Shown in pieces: positions 35,226 through 46,119 of a stretch of 64,000 nt of DNA; the stretch's first letter is position 1; the number at the start of each line of letters is the position of its first letter. The position numbers and the translations under genes were made by a program. Under the pieces are notes generated by a model. That model searched no databases. It saw nothing but the letters and a program-made list of their open reading frames with translations, and had not been told where the DNA came from. The DNA is from Elephas maximus indicus (Eukaryota > Chordata > Mammalia > Proboscidea > Elephantidae). The stretch spans positions 147,380,823 to 147,444,822 of the forward strand of contig NC_064822.1 in NCBI RefSeq assembly GCF_024166365.1, written 5' to 3'.

Positions 35226-36040
35226 TGCAGAAGAGAAACTAGATAACTGAGAGCTCTTAAAATCAAACACCTATGCTCATCCAAAGACTTCACCAAAAGA
35301 GTAAAAATATTACCTACAGACTGGGAAAAAATTTTTTGCTATGACATTTCGGATCAGTGCCTGATTTCTAAAGTCTGCATGATACTGCAAAAACTCAACT
35401 ACAAAAAGACAACCCAATTAAAAAATGGGCAAAAGATATAAACAGGAACTTCACTAAAGAAGACAGATAGGTAACAGATACATGTGGAAATTCTCAAGAT
35501 GATTAGCCTTTAAGAAATGCAAATCAAAACTATGATGAGATTCCATCTCACTCCAACAAAGCTGGCATTAATCCAAAAAACACAAAATAATAAATGTTGG
35601 AGAGGCTGTGGAGAGACTGCAACACTTATACACTGCTGGTGGGAATATAAAATGTTATAACCACTTTGGAAATTGATTTGGCACTTCCTTAAAAGACTAG
35701 AAATAGAACTAGCATATGATCCAGCAATCCCAGTCCGTGGAATATATCCTAGAGAAATAAGAGCCTTTACACGAACAGATATCTACACATCCATGTTCAC
35801 TGCAGCACTCTTTACAAAAGCAAAAAGATGGAAGCAAACAAGGTGCCCATCAGCAGATGAATGGATAAATTATGGTATATTTACACAATGGAATACTACG
35901 CATTGATAAAGAACAGTGATGAATTTGTGAAACATTTCATAACATGAAGTAATCTCAAAGGCATTATGCTAAGTGAAATTAGTCAGTTGCAAAAGGATAA
36001 ATATTGTATAAGACCACTATTATTAGAACTTGAGAAATAG

Positions 36041-37022
36041 TTTAAACAGAGGAGAAAATATTCTTTTTTACAAGAGGGGGAAGGGACTGAGGGAGGAAGA
36101 GGGGTATTCACTAATTACATAGTAGATAAGAACTATTTTAGGTGAAGGAAAAGACAACACACAGTACAGGCAAGGTCAGCACAGCTGGACTAAACCAAAA
36201 GCAAAGAAGTTTCCTGAATAAACTGAATGCTTTGAAGACCAGCATAGCAGGGGTGGTGGTTTGGAAACCATAGTTTCAGGGGACATCTAAGTCAAGTGGC
36301 ATAATAATATCTATTAAGAAAACATTCTGCGTCCCACTTTGGAAAGTGGCATCTGGGGTCTTAAATGCTAGCAAGCAGCCATCTAAGATGCATCAATTGG
36401 TCTCATCCCATCTGAACCAAAGGAAAATGAAGAACACCAAGGACACAAGGTAATTATGAGCCCAAGAGACAGAAGGGGCCACATGAACCAGAGACTACAT
36501 CATCCTGAGACCAGAAGAACTAGATGGTGCCTGGCTACAACCGATGACTGCCCTAACAGGCAACACAGCAGAGAACCCCTGAGGGAGCAGGAGACCAGTG
36601 GGATGCAACCCCAAATTCTCGTAAAAAGACCAGACTTAATTGTCTGACTAAGACTAGAAGGACCCCAGGTGTCATGGTCCCCAGGCCTTCTGTTAGCCCA
36701 AGACAGGAGCCATTCCCAAAGCCAACTCTTCAGAGAGGGATTGGATTGGATAATGGGATAGAAAATGATACTGGTAAAGAATGGGCTTCTTGGATCAAGT
36801 AGACATATGAGACTATGTTGGCATCTCCTATCTGGAGGGGAAATGAGAGGGCAGAGGGGGTTAGAAGCTGGTGGAATGGACACAAAAAGAGCTAGTGAAG
36901 GGAAGGAGTGTGCTGTCTCATTAGGGGGAGAGCAATTAGGAGTATACAGTAAGGTGTATATAAATTTTTATATGAGAGACTGACTTGAGTTGTAAACTTT
37001 CACTTAAAGCACAATAAGAATT
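36041..37022 (+). other. L1 3' untranslated region
   Basis: It follows the ORF2 stop, has a G-rich tract near 36070-36100 as L1 3' UTRs often do, and runs to the poly-A. The segment 36355-36400 is homologous to the antisense fragment at 8677-8735. The ORFs at 36456-36883 and 36765-36983 are not genes. Confidence 0.8.
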
Positions 37023-37324
37023 AAAAAAAAAAAAGACCCAGTATAAATCAACACACAAGGAGTTTGTGTGTGTGTAGTGTTTTATTTGTAGACAGTTAAC
37101 TGTTTTATTCAGAAATGTATATAGAGTTTTATGAAAACATTTTTTAAAAAATGTACCATATGTTGAAATGATCATTTTTTTGTTTGCAGATTTGTTTTCA
37201 CCTTAATTCTGTTTCCCAAGTTATTTGATTAGTAGGTTTTCTAAAGTTGATAATATTTTACATTCTAAGACACACTCTACTTGTAGGTGTAAATAGGCAG
37301 TTCTCTACTTGTAAGAATGTCTGC

Positions 37325-37493
37325 GAAAAAGAGGAGGGCCCTGAAGGAGATGGATTGACACAGCGGCTGTAGCAATGAGATCAAACATAGCAAGAACTGT
37401 GAGGGTGGTGCAGGACTGGGCAGCATTTTGTTCTATTATACACGGGGTCGCTATGAGCAGGAACCAATGCAAGGACACCTAACAACAACTACC
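37325..37493 (+). mobile_element. RTE 3'-terminal fragment, sense (copy F)
   Basis: 'gcgaaaaagaggagggccct' through 'cacctaacaacaact' covers the last ~165 bases of the RTE with its tail. It is 5'-truncated. Confidence 0.87.
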
Positions 37494-37587
37494 TGTAGTT
37501 ATAAAATCACTGTCGGATTCAATTTGCTACTATTTTATATAGCTTTTCAAAGCAATGTTCAAGAATTTAATTGGCTTATAGTTACCT

Positions 37588-37608
37588 CGATGGCACTGGG
37601 TTGTTTTT
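37588..37608 (+). mobile_element. Very short (about 21 bp) 5'-truncated SINE insertion
   Basis: 'cgatggcactgggttg' plus a T run equals only the extreme 3' end of the AfroSINE. The 12 bases ttatagttacct lie directly on both sides (37576-37587 and 37609-37620), so it is an integration with a full TSD and not a leftover of a larger copy. Confidence 0.8.
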
Positions 37609-37620
37609 TTATAGTTACCT

Positions 37621-38440
37621 ATTTTTGTTAATGTTTTCTGTGCTGTGTTTATAGAATGAGTTAGGACACTTTGATTTTTCTTTCTTTTTTTTTTTCTCTG
37701 TGCTCAGGAACACGGGAAGTATCTGTTCCTAGTACAATGGGTGAAGTTTTCCTAAAGAGAATGTAGTGTGATGTCACTACATTTTTAAAAGTTAGAGAAA
37801 TGGCTACATTTTAAATTTCTTCTTTATTTATCTCACCACATTTTTAAGAATACATATTGGTAATTAAATATTCCTAGAAAATAGTATATTTTATATATTT
37901 ATGTGACCTCAGGGAAATTGCTACCTTCAATCCCAGAAGCAGCAAAGGGATAGGGAGAGTTGAGGGGAAATGCACCAGCTTGGTCATTCTCAGGCAACAA
38001 TGACGCTGACAGTGTTAGCCCAAATTTTGGCAGACATTAAAGATTTGTCCTTCCTTTCTGGGTCCTTATTCCTTTAGTCACTGTAAGTAATGGCACTCAG
38101 CAACAACTTTCTAATTGTACTTCCTACATCTTTTTATATTCACTGGTGGGTTAGATTTTCTCTGGGTTCCAGTAGAAGATCATGCTTTACCTACTTCTAA
38201 ATCTTCTCCATGATTTTTGTTTTTTTAATCTTTCTGCTGATTCACATCAGCAAATGTTGGTTGATAAACAGTGTGACAAAGAACCATCCAGGTAATATAA
38301 TCATCAGAAATTTCCTCCTGTGGTTTTCCAAATAACACTCATTATCCCATATTGTATATTTCAATGAATTTTTTAAATCTGTTTGCCTATGCATAGGTCC
38401 TCCAGTTCCTGGTTTGATTTGAATTCTCTTCTCTGTTACA
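37621..38440. other. Unassigned DNA
   Basis: Nothing recognised. Confidence 0.45.
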
Positions 38441-38579
38441 AAAACAAACCCGTTGTCTTCTAGTTGATTCTGACTCCTATAGGACAGAGTAGTACTGCCC
38501 CATAGGGTTTACAAGGAGTGGCTGGTTGGTGATTCGAACTACCAACCTTTTGGTTAGCAGCCAAACCCTTAACCACTGG
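38441..38579 (-). mobile_element. AfroSINE-type SINE, antisense, 5'-truncated
   Basis: 'aaaacaaacccgttgtcttc', 'ataggacagagtagtactgc', 'gattcgaactaccaaccttt' and 'cagccaaacccttaaccact'; the final 'accaccagggtttcc' is missing. Confidence 0.9.
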
Positions 38580-38692
38580 TATAAATTTCATCATCAAATC
38601 TCTTGTCTATTTTACATGAAGTTACATATGTAATTAGTATTAGAACCAGGGTTTGTGATCTTTAACTGTGAGCATAATTAGGGCTGGGTAGG

Positions 38693-39533
38693 TGAAATCC
38701 ACACAGTCAAATGCCTTCACCTAGTCCATAAAACACAGGTGTCTTAGTCTGGGTTCTCTACAGGAGTGAAATCAGTGAAGCATGTGTAGATATATTTATA
38801 TAGAGAGAAATTTACTTCAAGGAAATGGCTCACACGGTTGTGAGGAAATGGCACATATGATTGTGTTTGGGGGGTGCTGGGAAGTACTAAATGCATGGGT
38901 CAGGCAACAGGCTGCTCACATGATTGCAGGGACTGATGAACCTAAAATCTGCAAGGTGAAGGTGGCAGGCTGGAGGCCTCTGCTGGCTAATGGGGTTGCA
39001 GGTCAGTTGGCAAGCCAGAACCTTCTGCTGGCTTATGTCCCGAAAACTGGAGGCCAGGCAACAAGGAGAGTGCAGGGTCAAGAAAGACAGTGAGTTTTGT
39101 CAGAACATCCACTTACATACTAGAGACAGGACACACACCCAAAGAAATTCCCTGTTCAACTAACTGACTACTCATATCAGATCACAAAATGGAAAGTGAT
39201 TCTATCATGCCTGCAAAAGTTCCGAGAATCATAGCCTAGTCATGCTGACACACAGCAGGTAAACATCTTTCTTGTAGTCTCTGCTTTCAGCCAAGATCCA
39301 TCTGACAACAGCAATTATATCCCTCATCCCACATCTTCTTCTGAATCCAGCTTGAACATCTGGCAGTTCCCTGTCGATATACTGCTGCCATTGTTTTTGG
39401 ATTATCTTCCACAGAATTTTGCTAGCAGGCGAATGAAATTAATGATTTTGTTCAATAATTTCTACCTTCCATTTGATCATCTTTCTTTGAATGGAAATGA
39501 ATATAAATCTCTTCCAGTTAGTTGGCCAAGTAT
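38693..39533 (-). mobile_element. RTE/BovB-type LINE, copy G antisense arm, split by LTR-3
   Basis: 38693-38739 matches the complement of the motif-A region (atccacacagtcaaatgcct ... aaaacacagg). It resumes at 39251 with 'cacagcaggtaaacatcttt' and reads on to 'cttccagttagttggccaag' at about 39533. The LTR lies between. The next bases switch to sense RTE sequence. Confidence 0.85.
38740..39250 (-). mobile_element. Solo LTR, MaLR-like, antisense, inside RTE G (LTR-3)
   Basis: It begins TGTCTTAGTCTGGGTTCTCT and ends ATGCTGACA, with TG...CA termini. It is about 510 bp. The flanks 'acagg' (38735-38739) and 'acagc' (39252-39256) share four bases, a worn TSD; the RTE sequence is continuous across the insertion. 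Its interior differs from LTR-1, -2 and -4, so it is a different subfamily. The ORFs at 38782-39093 lie within it and are not genes. Confidence 0.72.
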
Positions 39534-39715
39534 GTCATTGCTGTTGTCAGATGGATGTTGGTCAAAAGCAGAAAATACCAGAAAGATATTTACCTGTGCT
39601 TTATCAGCTACACAAAGGCATTCTACTGTGTGGATTCTAACAAATTATGGATAACACTGGGAAGAATGAGAATTTCAGAACACTTAATTTTACTCATCCT
39701 GGAAACCACATGATA
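39534..39715 (+). mobile_element. RTE copy G, sense arm
   Basis: 'tgtcattgctgttgtcagat' then 'ttacctgtgctttatcagct' and 'gtgtggattctaacaaatta' are the sense motif-A region, the same region found antisense just before. Neither the 5' nor the 3' end of the element is here. Confidence 0.8.
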
Positions 39716-40050
39716 TTTAGTTGTCATATATCCTTAGAATTCTCTTGGCTATAATACTTTCTTAGACTTTCTGTGTTTTTGAGGAGCTTGACAGTTTTGA
39801 GGACCGCTGGTCATGTATTTTGTGCTTTTAACTGGAATCCAGTTGCCCTTCAAGCCTTTCATTTGGAACTTGTCTGCTTTTTTTTTGTTTTTGTTTTTGG
39901 TGATTGGGGTATTGGATTTTTGAGAGGAAGAAAACAGGAGTAAAAATGATATGCCATTTTCACCACATCATATCAAGGGGCTATACTATCTATACAGTTT
40001 ATGACTATTGATACTGACATTTATCACTTGGCTGAGGTAGTGTTGGTCAG
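39716..40050. other. Unassigned DNA
   Basis: Nothing recognised beyond a T-rich tract near 39880. Confidence 0.45.
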
Positions 40051-40199
40051 GCATGCCCACCGTAAAATTACTCTTTTATTCCACCTTTACCTACTATAAT
40101 CTTGGGAAAAGAGTCACTATGTGCAGCCCACACTTAAAGGTTGGGACATTATGCTTTCTTTGAACACACAGTACTAACATAAATTGTATGGAATGGAGG

Positions 40200-40570
40200 T
40201 CTTTTGCATGGAGAAAGCAAACACTCATTAAAAAGACAGGAAAGAAAGAAAAGATCAAACTTGCTGTCATAAGAGACTCAAACTTGCTGTTGAATGTAGA
40301 GTAGCTCAAGTGAAAGGAAGAAATGATGAAGTAAAAGACTTGAACAGAAGATTTCAAAAGGTGCCATGAGAAGACAAAGTAAAGTATTATAATTGCATGT
40401 GTAAAGACCTACGGCTAGCAAACCAAAACGCAGAACACACTTGGCATTTTTCCAGCGGAGGAACTGAAGAGAAAACTCAAGACCTGAGTCGCAATATTGA
40501 AAGATTTTATGGGAAAAATATTAAAAGTTGCAGGAAGTATCAAAAGAAGATGGAAGGAATACACCATCAG
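40200..40570 (+). mobile_element. RTE copy H, unit 1, sense
   Basis: The linker and fingers-coding region ('caaacactcattaaaaagac', 'gaagaaatgatgaagtaaaa', 'atcaaaagaagatggaagga'), interrupted at 40571 by LTR-4 and resuming at 41090-41140. Frameshifts are present. Confidence 0.85.
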
Positions 40571-41089
40571 TGTAACAGATTGAATTGTGTCCCCAAAAAA
40601 TATGTGTCAACTTGGTAAGGCCATGTGTGGTTGTCCTCCATTTTGTGATTTTCTTGTGTGTTAGAAATCATAATCTCTGCCTATGGTTAAAGAGGATTAG
40701 GGTGGGACATAACACCCTTGCTAAGGTCTCATTCTTGTCCAAAGTAAAGGGAGTTTCCCTGGGGTGTGGACTGTACCACCTTTTATCTTAAAAGAGATAA
40801 AAGGAAAGCGATGCAAGCAGAGAGTTGGGGACCTCATACCACCAAGAAAACAGCACCAGGAGCAGGGCTCATCCTTTGGACCCAGGGTCCCTTCACCTGA
40901 GAAGCTCCTCGACCATGGGAAGGTTGAGGACAAGGATCTTCCTCCAGAGCTGACAGAGAGGGAAAGCCTTCCCCTGGAGCTGGCACCCTGATTCAGACTT
41001 CTAGCCTACTGGACTGTGAAAGAATAAACTCTTCGTAAAGCCATCTGCTTGTGGTATTTCTGTTACAGAAGCACTAGATGACTAAGACA
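40571..41089 (+). mobile_element. Solo LTR of the LTR-1 family inside RTE H (LTR-4)
   Basis: It begins TGTAACAGATTGAATTGTGT and ends GATGACTAAGACA. The flanks 40566-40570 (atcag) and 41090-41094 (gtcag) match at four of five bases, and RTE sequence continues across. It is 519 bp. An intact AATAAA lies at 41023-41028. It is the best-preserved member of the family here. The ORFs at 40585-40991 are inside it. Confidence 0.85.
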
Positions 41090-41299
41090 GTCAGCATACC
41101 ATAAAGAACTGGTTGACGTTCAACCATTTCAGGAGGTATCATATGTCCACTGTAAAATTACTCTTTCATTTCACCTTCCCCTACTGTAATTTTGGGAAAA
41201 GTGTCACTATGTGCAGCCCACACTTAAAGAGTAGGACGTTCTGCTTCCTTGAGTAGACAGTACCTACATAAATTACATGGAATGGTGGCGTTTTGCATG

Positions 41300-41688
41300 G
41301 AGAAAGCAAAAGGTCATTAAAAAGACAGGGAAGAAAGAAAAGACCAAAGTGGATGTCAGAAGAGACAGTGAAACTTCCACTTGAACGTAGAGTATCTAAA
41401 GCAAAAGGAAGCAATGATGAAGTAAAAGAGCTAAACAGAAGATTTCAAAGGGTAGCTCCAAAAGATAAACTAAGCATTATAATGAAATGTGCAAAGACCT
41501 GGAGTTAGAAAGCCAAAAGGGAAGCACACACAGGGATTTCTGAAGCTGAAAGAACTGGAGAAAAAATCCAAGCCTTGATCTGCAATTTTGAAGAATTCTA
41601 TGAGCAAAATATTGAATGACGCAGGAACCATAAAAAGAAGATAGGAGGAATACACAGAGTCACTGTGCAAAAAGAATTGGTCAACATT
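41300..41688 (+). mobile_element. RTE copy H, unit 2, sense
   Basis: The second copy of the linker and fingers region: a short open piece 41293-41508 reads HGESKRSLKRQGRKKRPKWM, as in other RTE copies. RTE similarity ends near 'aaaaagaattggtcaacatt'. Confidence 0.85.
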
Positions 41689-41690
41689 TC

Positions 41691-42549
41691 GGTTTATGGT
41701 GATGGAAAAATCACATTGACTAAGGGTAGGGTTGCACAGCCAGTTAATGTAATTGCTGTCAATGAGTTTTACACATGTAAAAAGATGAATTGGCAAAAGT
41801 TGTGTGATAGATACAACAATGACAAAAAAAAAAAAAAGAAGGCAGTTGCTGAAGATTGCTTTTGTACAATCAACTACCTCACGGGATTCGGTTTCTTGAT
41901 TTTGGAGGTTTAGAGTCATGGTTTCATGGGACAGCCCAGTTAATTGGCCTAATGGGGTGCTTAGTATTTCTGTTCTACCAAGACCTTTTATAAAGAAAAG
42001 CAGAAAATAAATCACCTTTATTAAAATAAGAATTAGTGATACATACATCAATACATTTTTCTAAGTTTCCCATTTTCTGGATTGCGAAGTCATCTATGTG
42101 TACTTCTTCATTTACTTTGATTTTATTCATAGGATTTTTTTTTTAATTGCATTCACCACAACATGTGGCAGACATTAAAATTGACATGATAAACCAGCCC
42201 CAGATATTAGTGAATATCACTATATACAAATACACATTATAAAAATTGTTATCTGCTTGCTCCTGGGACACAAAGTGTGGACTAGCATTAAAAGATTGAT
42301 GTGTTGTCTATAATTATTCAAACTGATAGTAAGAGCTAGAAGCACAGGAAAAATAGCAACCCTGAAGAAATCAGTCTTTAGTATGCAACTAATAGAAAAT
42401 TATCCAGCCTACATAACTAAACTTATTTACATTATTTGTGTACTTACTAAATGTGTGTGTTTATATACGTGTATTTAATATATATTAATATGTAATTTTT
42501 AAATATAAATTATTTAATCTATTATATATAATATGCATAAAAATTTTCA
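41691..42549. other. Unassigned AT-rich DNA
   Basis: Nothing recognised. The ORF at 41665-41913 is a shadow spanning the RTE edge; the 193-codon antisense frame 41470-42051 also overlaps RTE H on its non-coding strand. Confidence 0.5.
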
Positions 42550-42710
42550 AAAAAAAATAAACATTGCTGTTGAGTAAATTCCAACTCATAGCGACCTTAT
42601 AGGACAGAGTAGAACAGCCCCATAGTTTCCAATGAGCACCTGGTGGATTTGAACTGCCAACCTTTTGGTTAGCAGCCACAGCACTTAACGACTATGCCAC
42701 CAGGGTTTCC
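42550..42710 (-). mobile_element. AfroSINE-type SINE, antisense
   Basis: A complete short form: 'aaataaacattgctgttgag', 'ggacagagtagaacagcccc', 'ggatttgaactgccaacc', 'ccaccagggtttcc'. Confidence 0.92.
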
Positions 42711-43932
42711 ATAATATATATACAAAAGCTAAAAATCAACATCTTTAACTGACTGTCCTTAAAATTAGGACCCAGCAAGGAAATTTCAAAGGGTCCATAA
42801 AAACATCCCATTAGAGAAAACCATCAGCAGGCCACATATGTGTAAACAATAGGAGGCATCGGTTCAAGTAAAAGCTGTCTTATTCCTGGCCTCTCGTCAT
42901 TTGAACATTGAAAGTCTCGAACAGCTAACTCCATGTTCTAATCCCACCTCCTCCATGTCCAATACAGTCTTCAAGGCTAAAATAGGTCTTAGATTGAGGG
43001 GGAGAAGATTTTGATATAAAATTAGTTCAGGTATTATATTACTACCTTGGGCTGGAATTCTGGTTTTGAACACGGAGTTTGAATACAGACAATATCTGCG
43101 ATTTCCAGTAATTGTCATAATTTCTATTAAATAAGCATGAACAAAATCAGCTGAACTGCCTTAGTTCTCAGCCACAGTCAGAACAATTTAAGGGACGGTG
43201 ATAGAGAGAAACGTGTGATATTTCTTTAACATACTGGTTACTTGCGTGCAATTATTGCCATTGAAAAAAGCCTCCTAATGCTCTGAGTAAAAAAAAAAAA
43301 AAATGTTCTGAGTAGATTCTATGAAATCTATTTTGGAGTATTCTGCTCAGTAGATCTAGGTCCATTTTACACTGTTATTTTTCTCTATTAAATATAAATC
43401 TATTTTAAGGCCTATAATGTATGTGATTAACTGAAATGGAATTATCCAGTTACCATTACTTAATTTTCCCTTTTAGACTCACGTGGAGTTTGAAAATTGA
43501 GCTTTAGGGAGTGCACCCAAGCTTAGTAACGTATGCTTACTAGTAACATCAAGGTAATCAGGAACTGAAGGTCACATAAAAGCATGTAAAAACAGCTACC
43601 ATATCATAATGATATGATAAAAAAAAATAAATAGTTGAATAGTGTCTGTTTCTGGAAGCAGTCACTCTATCAGCAAAGCAAAGAGAATTCTTTATTATTT
43701 ACACTGCCATGACTGAATATTGAATAAAAACAACTAAGAGACTAATAAATACAGATTTCATTTAATTTATCCAATCATGGGTTCTCTTAATTTAACTAAT
43801 TCCTAAAATCACTGATTGTGAAAACAAACAGAAAGTTTAGACATTATCTAGCTTAGCACCAAATTTTATAAACTAGGAACTTGAATGCTTGTTTTCTGAG
43901 TATCCTAATAATACTATTACCAGAACTTGGTC
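42711..43932. other. Unassigned DNA
   Basis: No repeat or gene recognised; an A tract at 43288-43303. Confidence 0.45.
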
Positions 43933-45638
43933 TGTTGTTGTTGTTGGTAGTTGCCCTCAGTTTGGTTCCCACTAATAGTGACCATATGTACAACAGAAGG
44001 AAACGCTGCCCGGTCCTGCTCCATCTGCACAAATTTGCTCTTTGAGTCCCCCGTTACAGCCACTGTGTAAATTCATCTTGTTGACGATCATCCTCTTTTT
44101 TGATGACCTTCTACTTTACCAAGCATGATGTCCTTCTCCAGGGTCTGGTTCCTCCTGACAGCATGTCCATGGTACATGAGATGAAGTCTCGCCCCGCCCC
44201 CCCCCAGAAGCATTATGACTGTATTTCTTCCAAGACAAGCTTGTTCATTCTTCTGGCAGCCCATTGTATATTCAATGTTCTTCATCAACACCATAATTCA
44301 AAGGTGTCGATTCTCCTTCAGTCGTCACAAGCATATGAGACGATTGAAAATATCATGGCTTGTATCAGGTGCACCTGAGTCTTCAAAGTGACATCTTTGC
44401 GTTTTAGCACTTTAAAGAGAGCTTTTGTAGTAATTTTTCCCAATGCAATATATCATTTGATTTCTTGACTGCTGCTTCCATGGGCAGAAACATTGGTGGT
44501 GTAGTGGTTAAATGCTACACTGCTAACCAAAATGTTGGCGGTTCAAATCCACCAGGCACTCCTTGGAAACTCTATGGGGCGGTTCTACTCTGTCCCATAG
44601 GATTGCTATAAATAGGAATCGACTTGACGGCAACGGGTTTTTATGGGCTTCCATGGGCATTGATTGTGGATCCAAGTAAAATGAAATCCTTGACAATTTC
44701 AATCTTTTCTCCATTTATCGTATTACTTAGTGGTCCAGTTGTGAGGATTTTTGTTTTCTTTATGTTGAAGTGAAATTTGTACTGAAGGCTGTAGTCTTTG
44801 ACCTTCATCAGTTAGGGCTTCAAGTCCTTTTTGCTTTCAGTAAGCGAGGTTGTGTCATCTGCATATCACAGGTTGTTAATGAGTTTTCCTCTGATCCTGA
44901 TGCCCTGTTCTTCTTTATATAGTCCAGCTTCTCAAATGATTTGCTCAGTGTACAGATTAAATAAATATGGTAAAAGGACACAATCCTGACACACATGCTT
45001 CCCAATTTTAAATCAAGAAGTATCCACTTGTTCGGTTAGAACAACTGCCTCTTGGTCTATGTACAGCCTTCTCATGAGCACAATTAAGTGTCCTGGAATT
45101 CATATTCTTAGCAATGTTATCCATAATTTGTTATGATCCACACAGTCAAAAGTCTTCGCATAGTCAATAAAACACAGCTAAACCTCTTTCTAGTATTCTC
45201 TGCTTTCAGCAAGCTGCATCTGATATTAGCAATGATCTCCCTTGCTTCACAGCCTCTTCTAAATGCAGTTTGAGTTTCGGGCAGTTCCCTGTCAATGTAC
45301 TGTTGCAATTCCTTTTGAATTATCTTTAGAAAAATTTTACTTGTGAGTGATATTAATGCTATTGTTCAATAATTTCTGCTTTCTGTTGGATCACCTTTCT
45401 TTGGAATGGGCTTATATATGGATCTCTTCCAATCAGTTAGCCTGGTGGCTCCCTTCTAGATTTATTGGCATAGATAAGTGATCACTTCCAGCATTGCATT
45501 TTTTGTTGAAACATCTCAATTGGTATTCCATCAATTCCTAGAACCTTGTTTTGCACCAATGCCTTCAGTGCAGCTTGAACTTCTTCCTTCAGTGCCATCG
45601 TCTCTTGATGGTTTGCATCTTCTCGAAATGGCTGAACG
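43933..45638 (-). mobile_element. RTE/BovB-type LINE, copy I (3' half, antisense)
   Basis: It starts 'gttgttgttgttggtagttg', the complement of the tail, and reads to 'tctcgaaatggctgaacg', about 1.55 kb of RTE after removal of the SINE. A-D-D coding bases survive near 44856 but the frame is shifted beside them. A C-rich run (ccccgcccccccccc) near 44193 replaces normal sequence. It is 5'-truncated. Confidence 0.88.
44487..44646 (+). mobile_element. AfroSINE-type SINE, sense, inside RTE I
   Basis: 'gaaacattggtggtgtagtg', B-box-like ggttcaaatcc at 44540-44550, and '3' end 'gacggcaacgggttttta'. A perfect 13-bp TSD (gcttccatgggca) lies at 44474-44486 and 44647-44659, in RTE sequence. Confidence 0.95.
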
Positions 45639-46119
45639 AGCACGGTCTAGAACTCAGTTTTATAAGGTATGTAATGATCACAAACATTTATGAGCCTACC
45701 AACAGACATTGTAAAAATAAGTAAATAAACAATAGACATTGTACTTCATAAAATTATAAGAGCCACCTATAGAAGCAAGCACCAGAAAATAAAACAATGA
45801 AGAAGAGATCTGTTTCTCAAGAGTAGGAAGAAATGAGCAATCTCTTTAGGGTGCCATTGTCGACAGAGTCCAGATACAATTTTTTTTTCTTTTTTGCCTA
45901 AGTAAATATGTGCATTATGGTAAAAGACCCATACAAAAATAAGGCAAATGTTATCACTGTGCAGCTCACATCTATAAGCTCCACCTTAAGCACAGTTCCA
46001 GAACCCAAAAACTTCCTACCATACCCTTGGCTACCACCCTAATTCAACTACCTTGCATCTGACTGTGATAACCTACTAACCAGTTTTCCCAAATTTCTCA
46101 CTCTTGCCTCCTGCACCCT
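45639..46119. other. Unassigned DNA
   Basis: Nothing recognised; T tract near 45880. Confidence 0.4.

Larger units (their letters stand above)
31990..35248. repeat. 23-bp target-site duplication of RTE E
   Basis: Identical 23-base copies lie at 31990-32012 and 35226-35248 (core aagagaaactagataact). L1 ORF2 sequence continues across them, so they are the duplicated target of the RTE insertion. Confidence 0.95.
29360..36040 (+). pseudogene. L1 ORF2 (endonuclease/reverse transcriptase) remnant, interrupted
   Basis: The start context is MITLNSYLSIITLNVNGLN at 29360. The APE endonuclease is readable at 29360-30100 in two frames, with LNTYAPSD, VGDFN and the SRIDHILG segment. The fingers lie at 30300-31025. 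A deletion at about 31030 joins the IIHH-type segment directly to KGIPID, removing motif A and neighbouring parts (an estimated 500 bp). The palm box reads F-A-D-Y near 31081, not F-A-D-D. An antisense RTE lies at 32013-35225. The C-terminal part resumes at 35249 and ends about 36040. Confidence 0.87.
26610..37031 (+). mobile_element. L1 LINE, 5'-complete, split by an RTE
   Basis: It begins 'gagaggcggggccaagatgg', the usual L1 start with a YY1 site, and ends in a poly-A tract at 37023-37034. The parts in order are a 5' UTR of about 1.35 kb (GC-richer than the surroundings), ORF1 remnant, ORF2 remnant, and a 3' UTR of about 1 kb with a G-rich stretch near 36070-36100. Without the antisense RTE (and its extra TSD copy) it is about 7.2 kb. 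It is inactive: both ORFs have frameshifts, the reverse transcriptase has a large deletion, and an RTE interrupts ORF2. Confidence 0.95.
26596..37045. repeat. 14-bp target-site duplication of the L1
   Basis: The same 14 bases (aaagacccagtata) lie at 26596-26609 and 37032-37045. The right copy merges with the L1 poly-A tail, as expected for target-primed reverse transcription. The pair fixes both ends of the L1. Confidence 0.93.
40051..41690. repeat. Old tandem duplication of an RTE-containing segment
   Basis: Unit 1 is 40051-41140 and unit 2 is about 41143-41690. Both start with the same non-RTE sequence (taaaattactcttt ... tgtgcagcccacacttaaag), cross the same junction into RTE ('gcatggagaaagcaaa') and run on as RTE. 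The units differ at a visible minority of positions, so the event is old. Only unit 1 has an LTR (40571-41089), which must have arrived after the duplication or been absent from the copied unit. The shared non-RTE part resembles an old L1 3' UTR. Confidence 0.85.

Noticed and set aside
38782..39093. 103-codon frame as a gene
   Set aside because: It lies wholly inside a solo LTR that splits an RTE copy.
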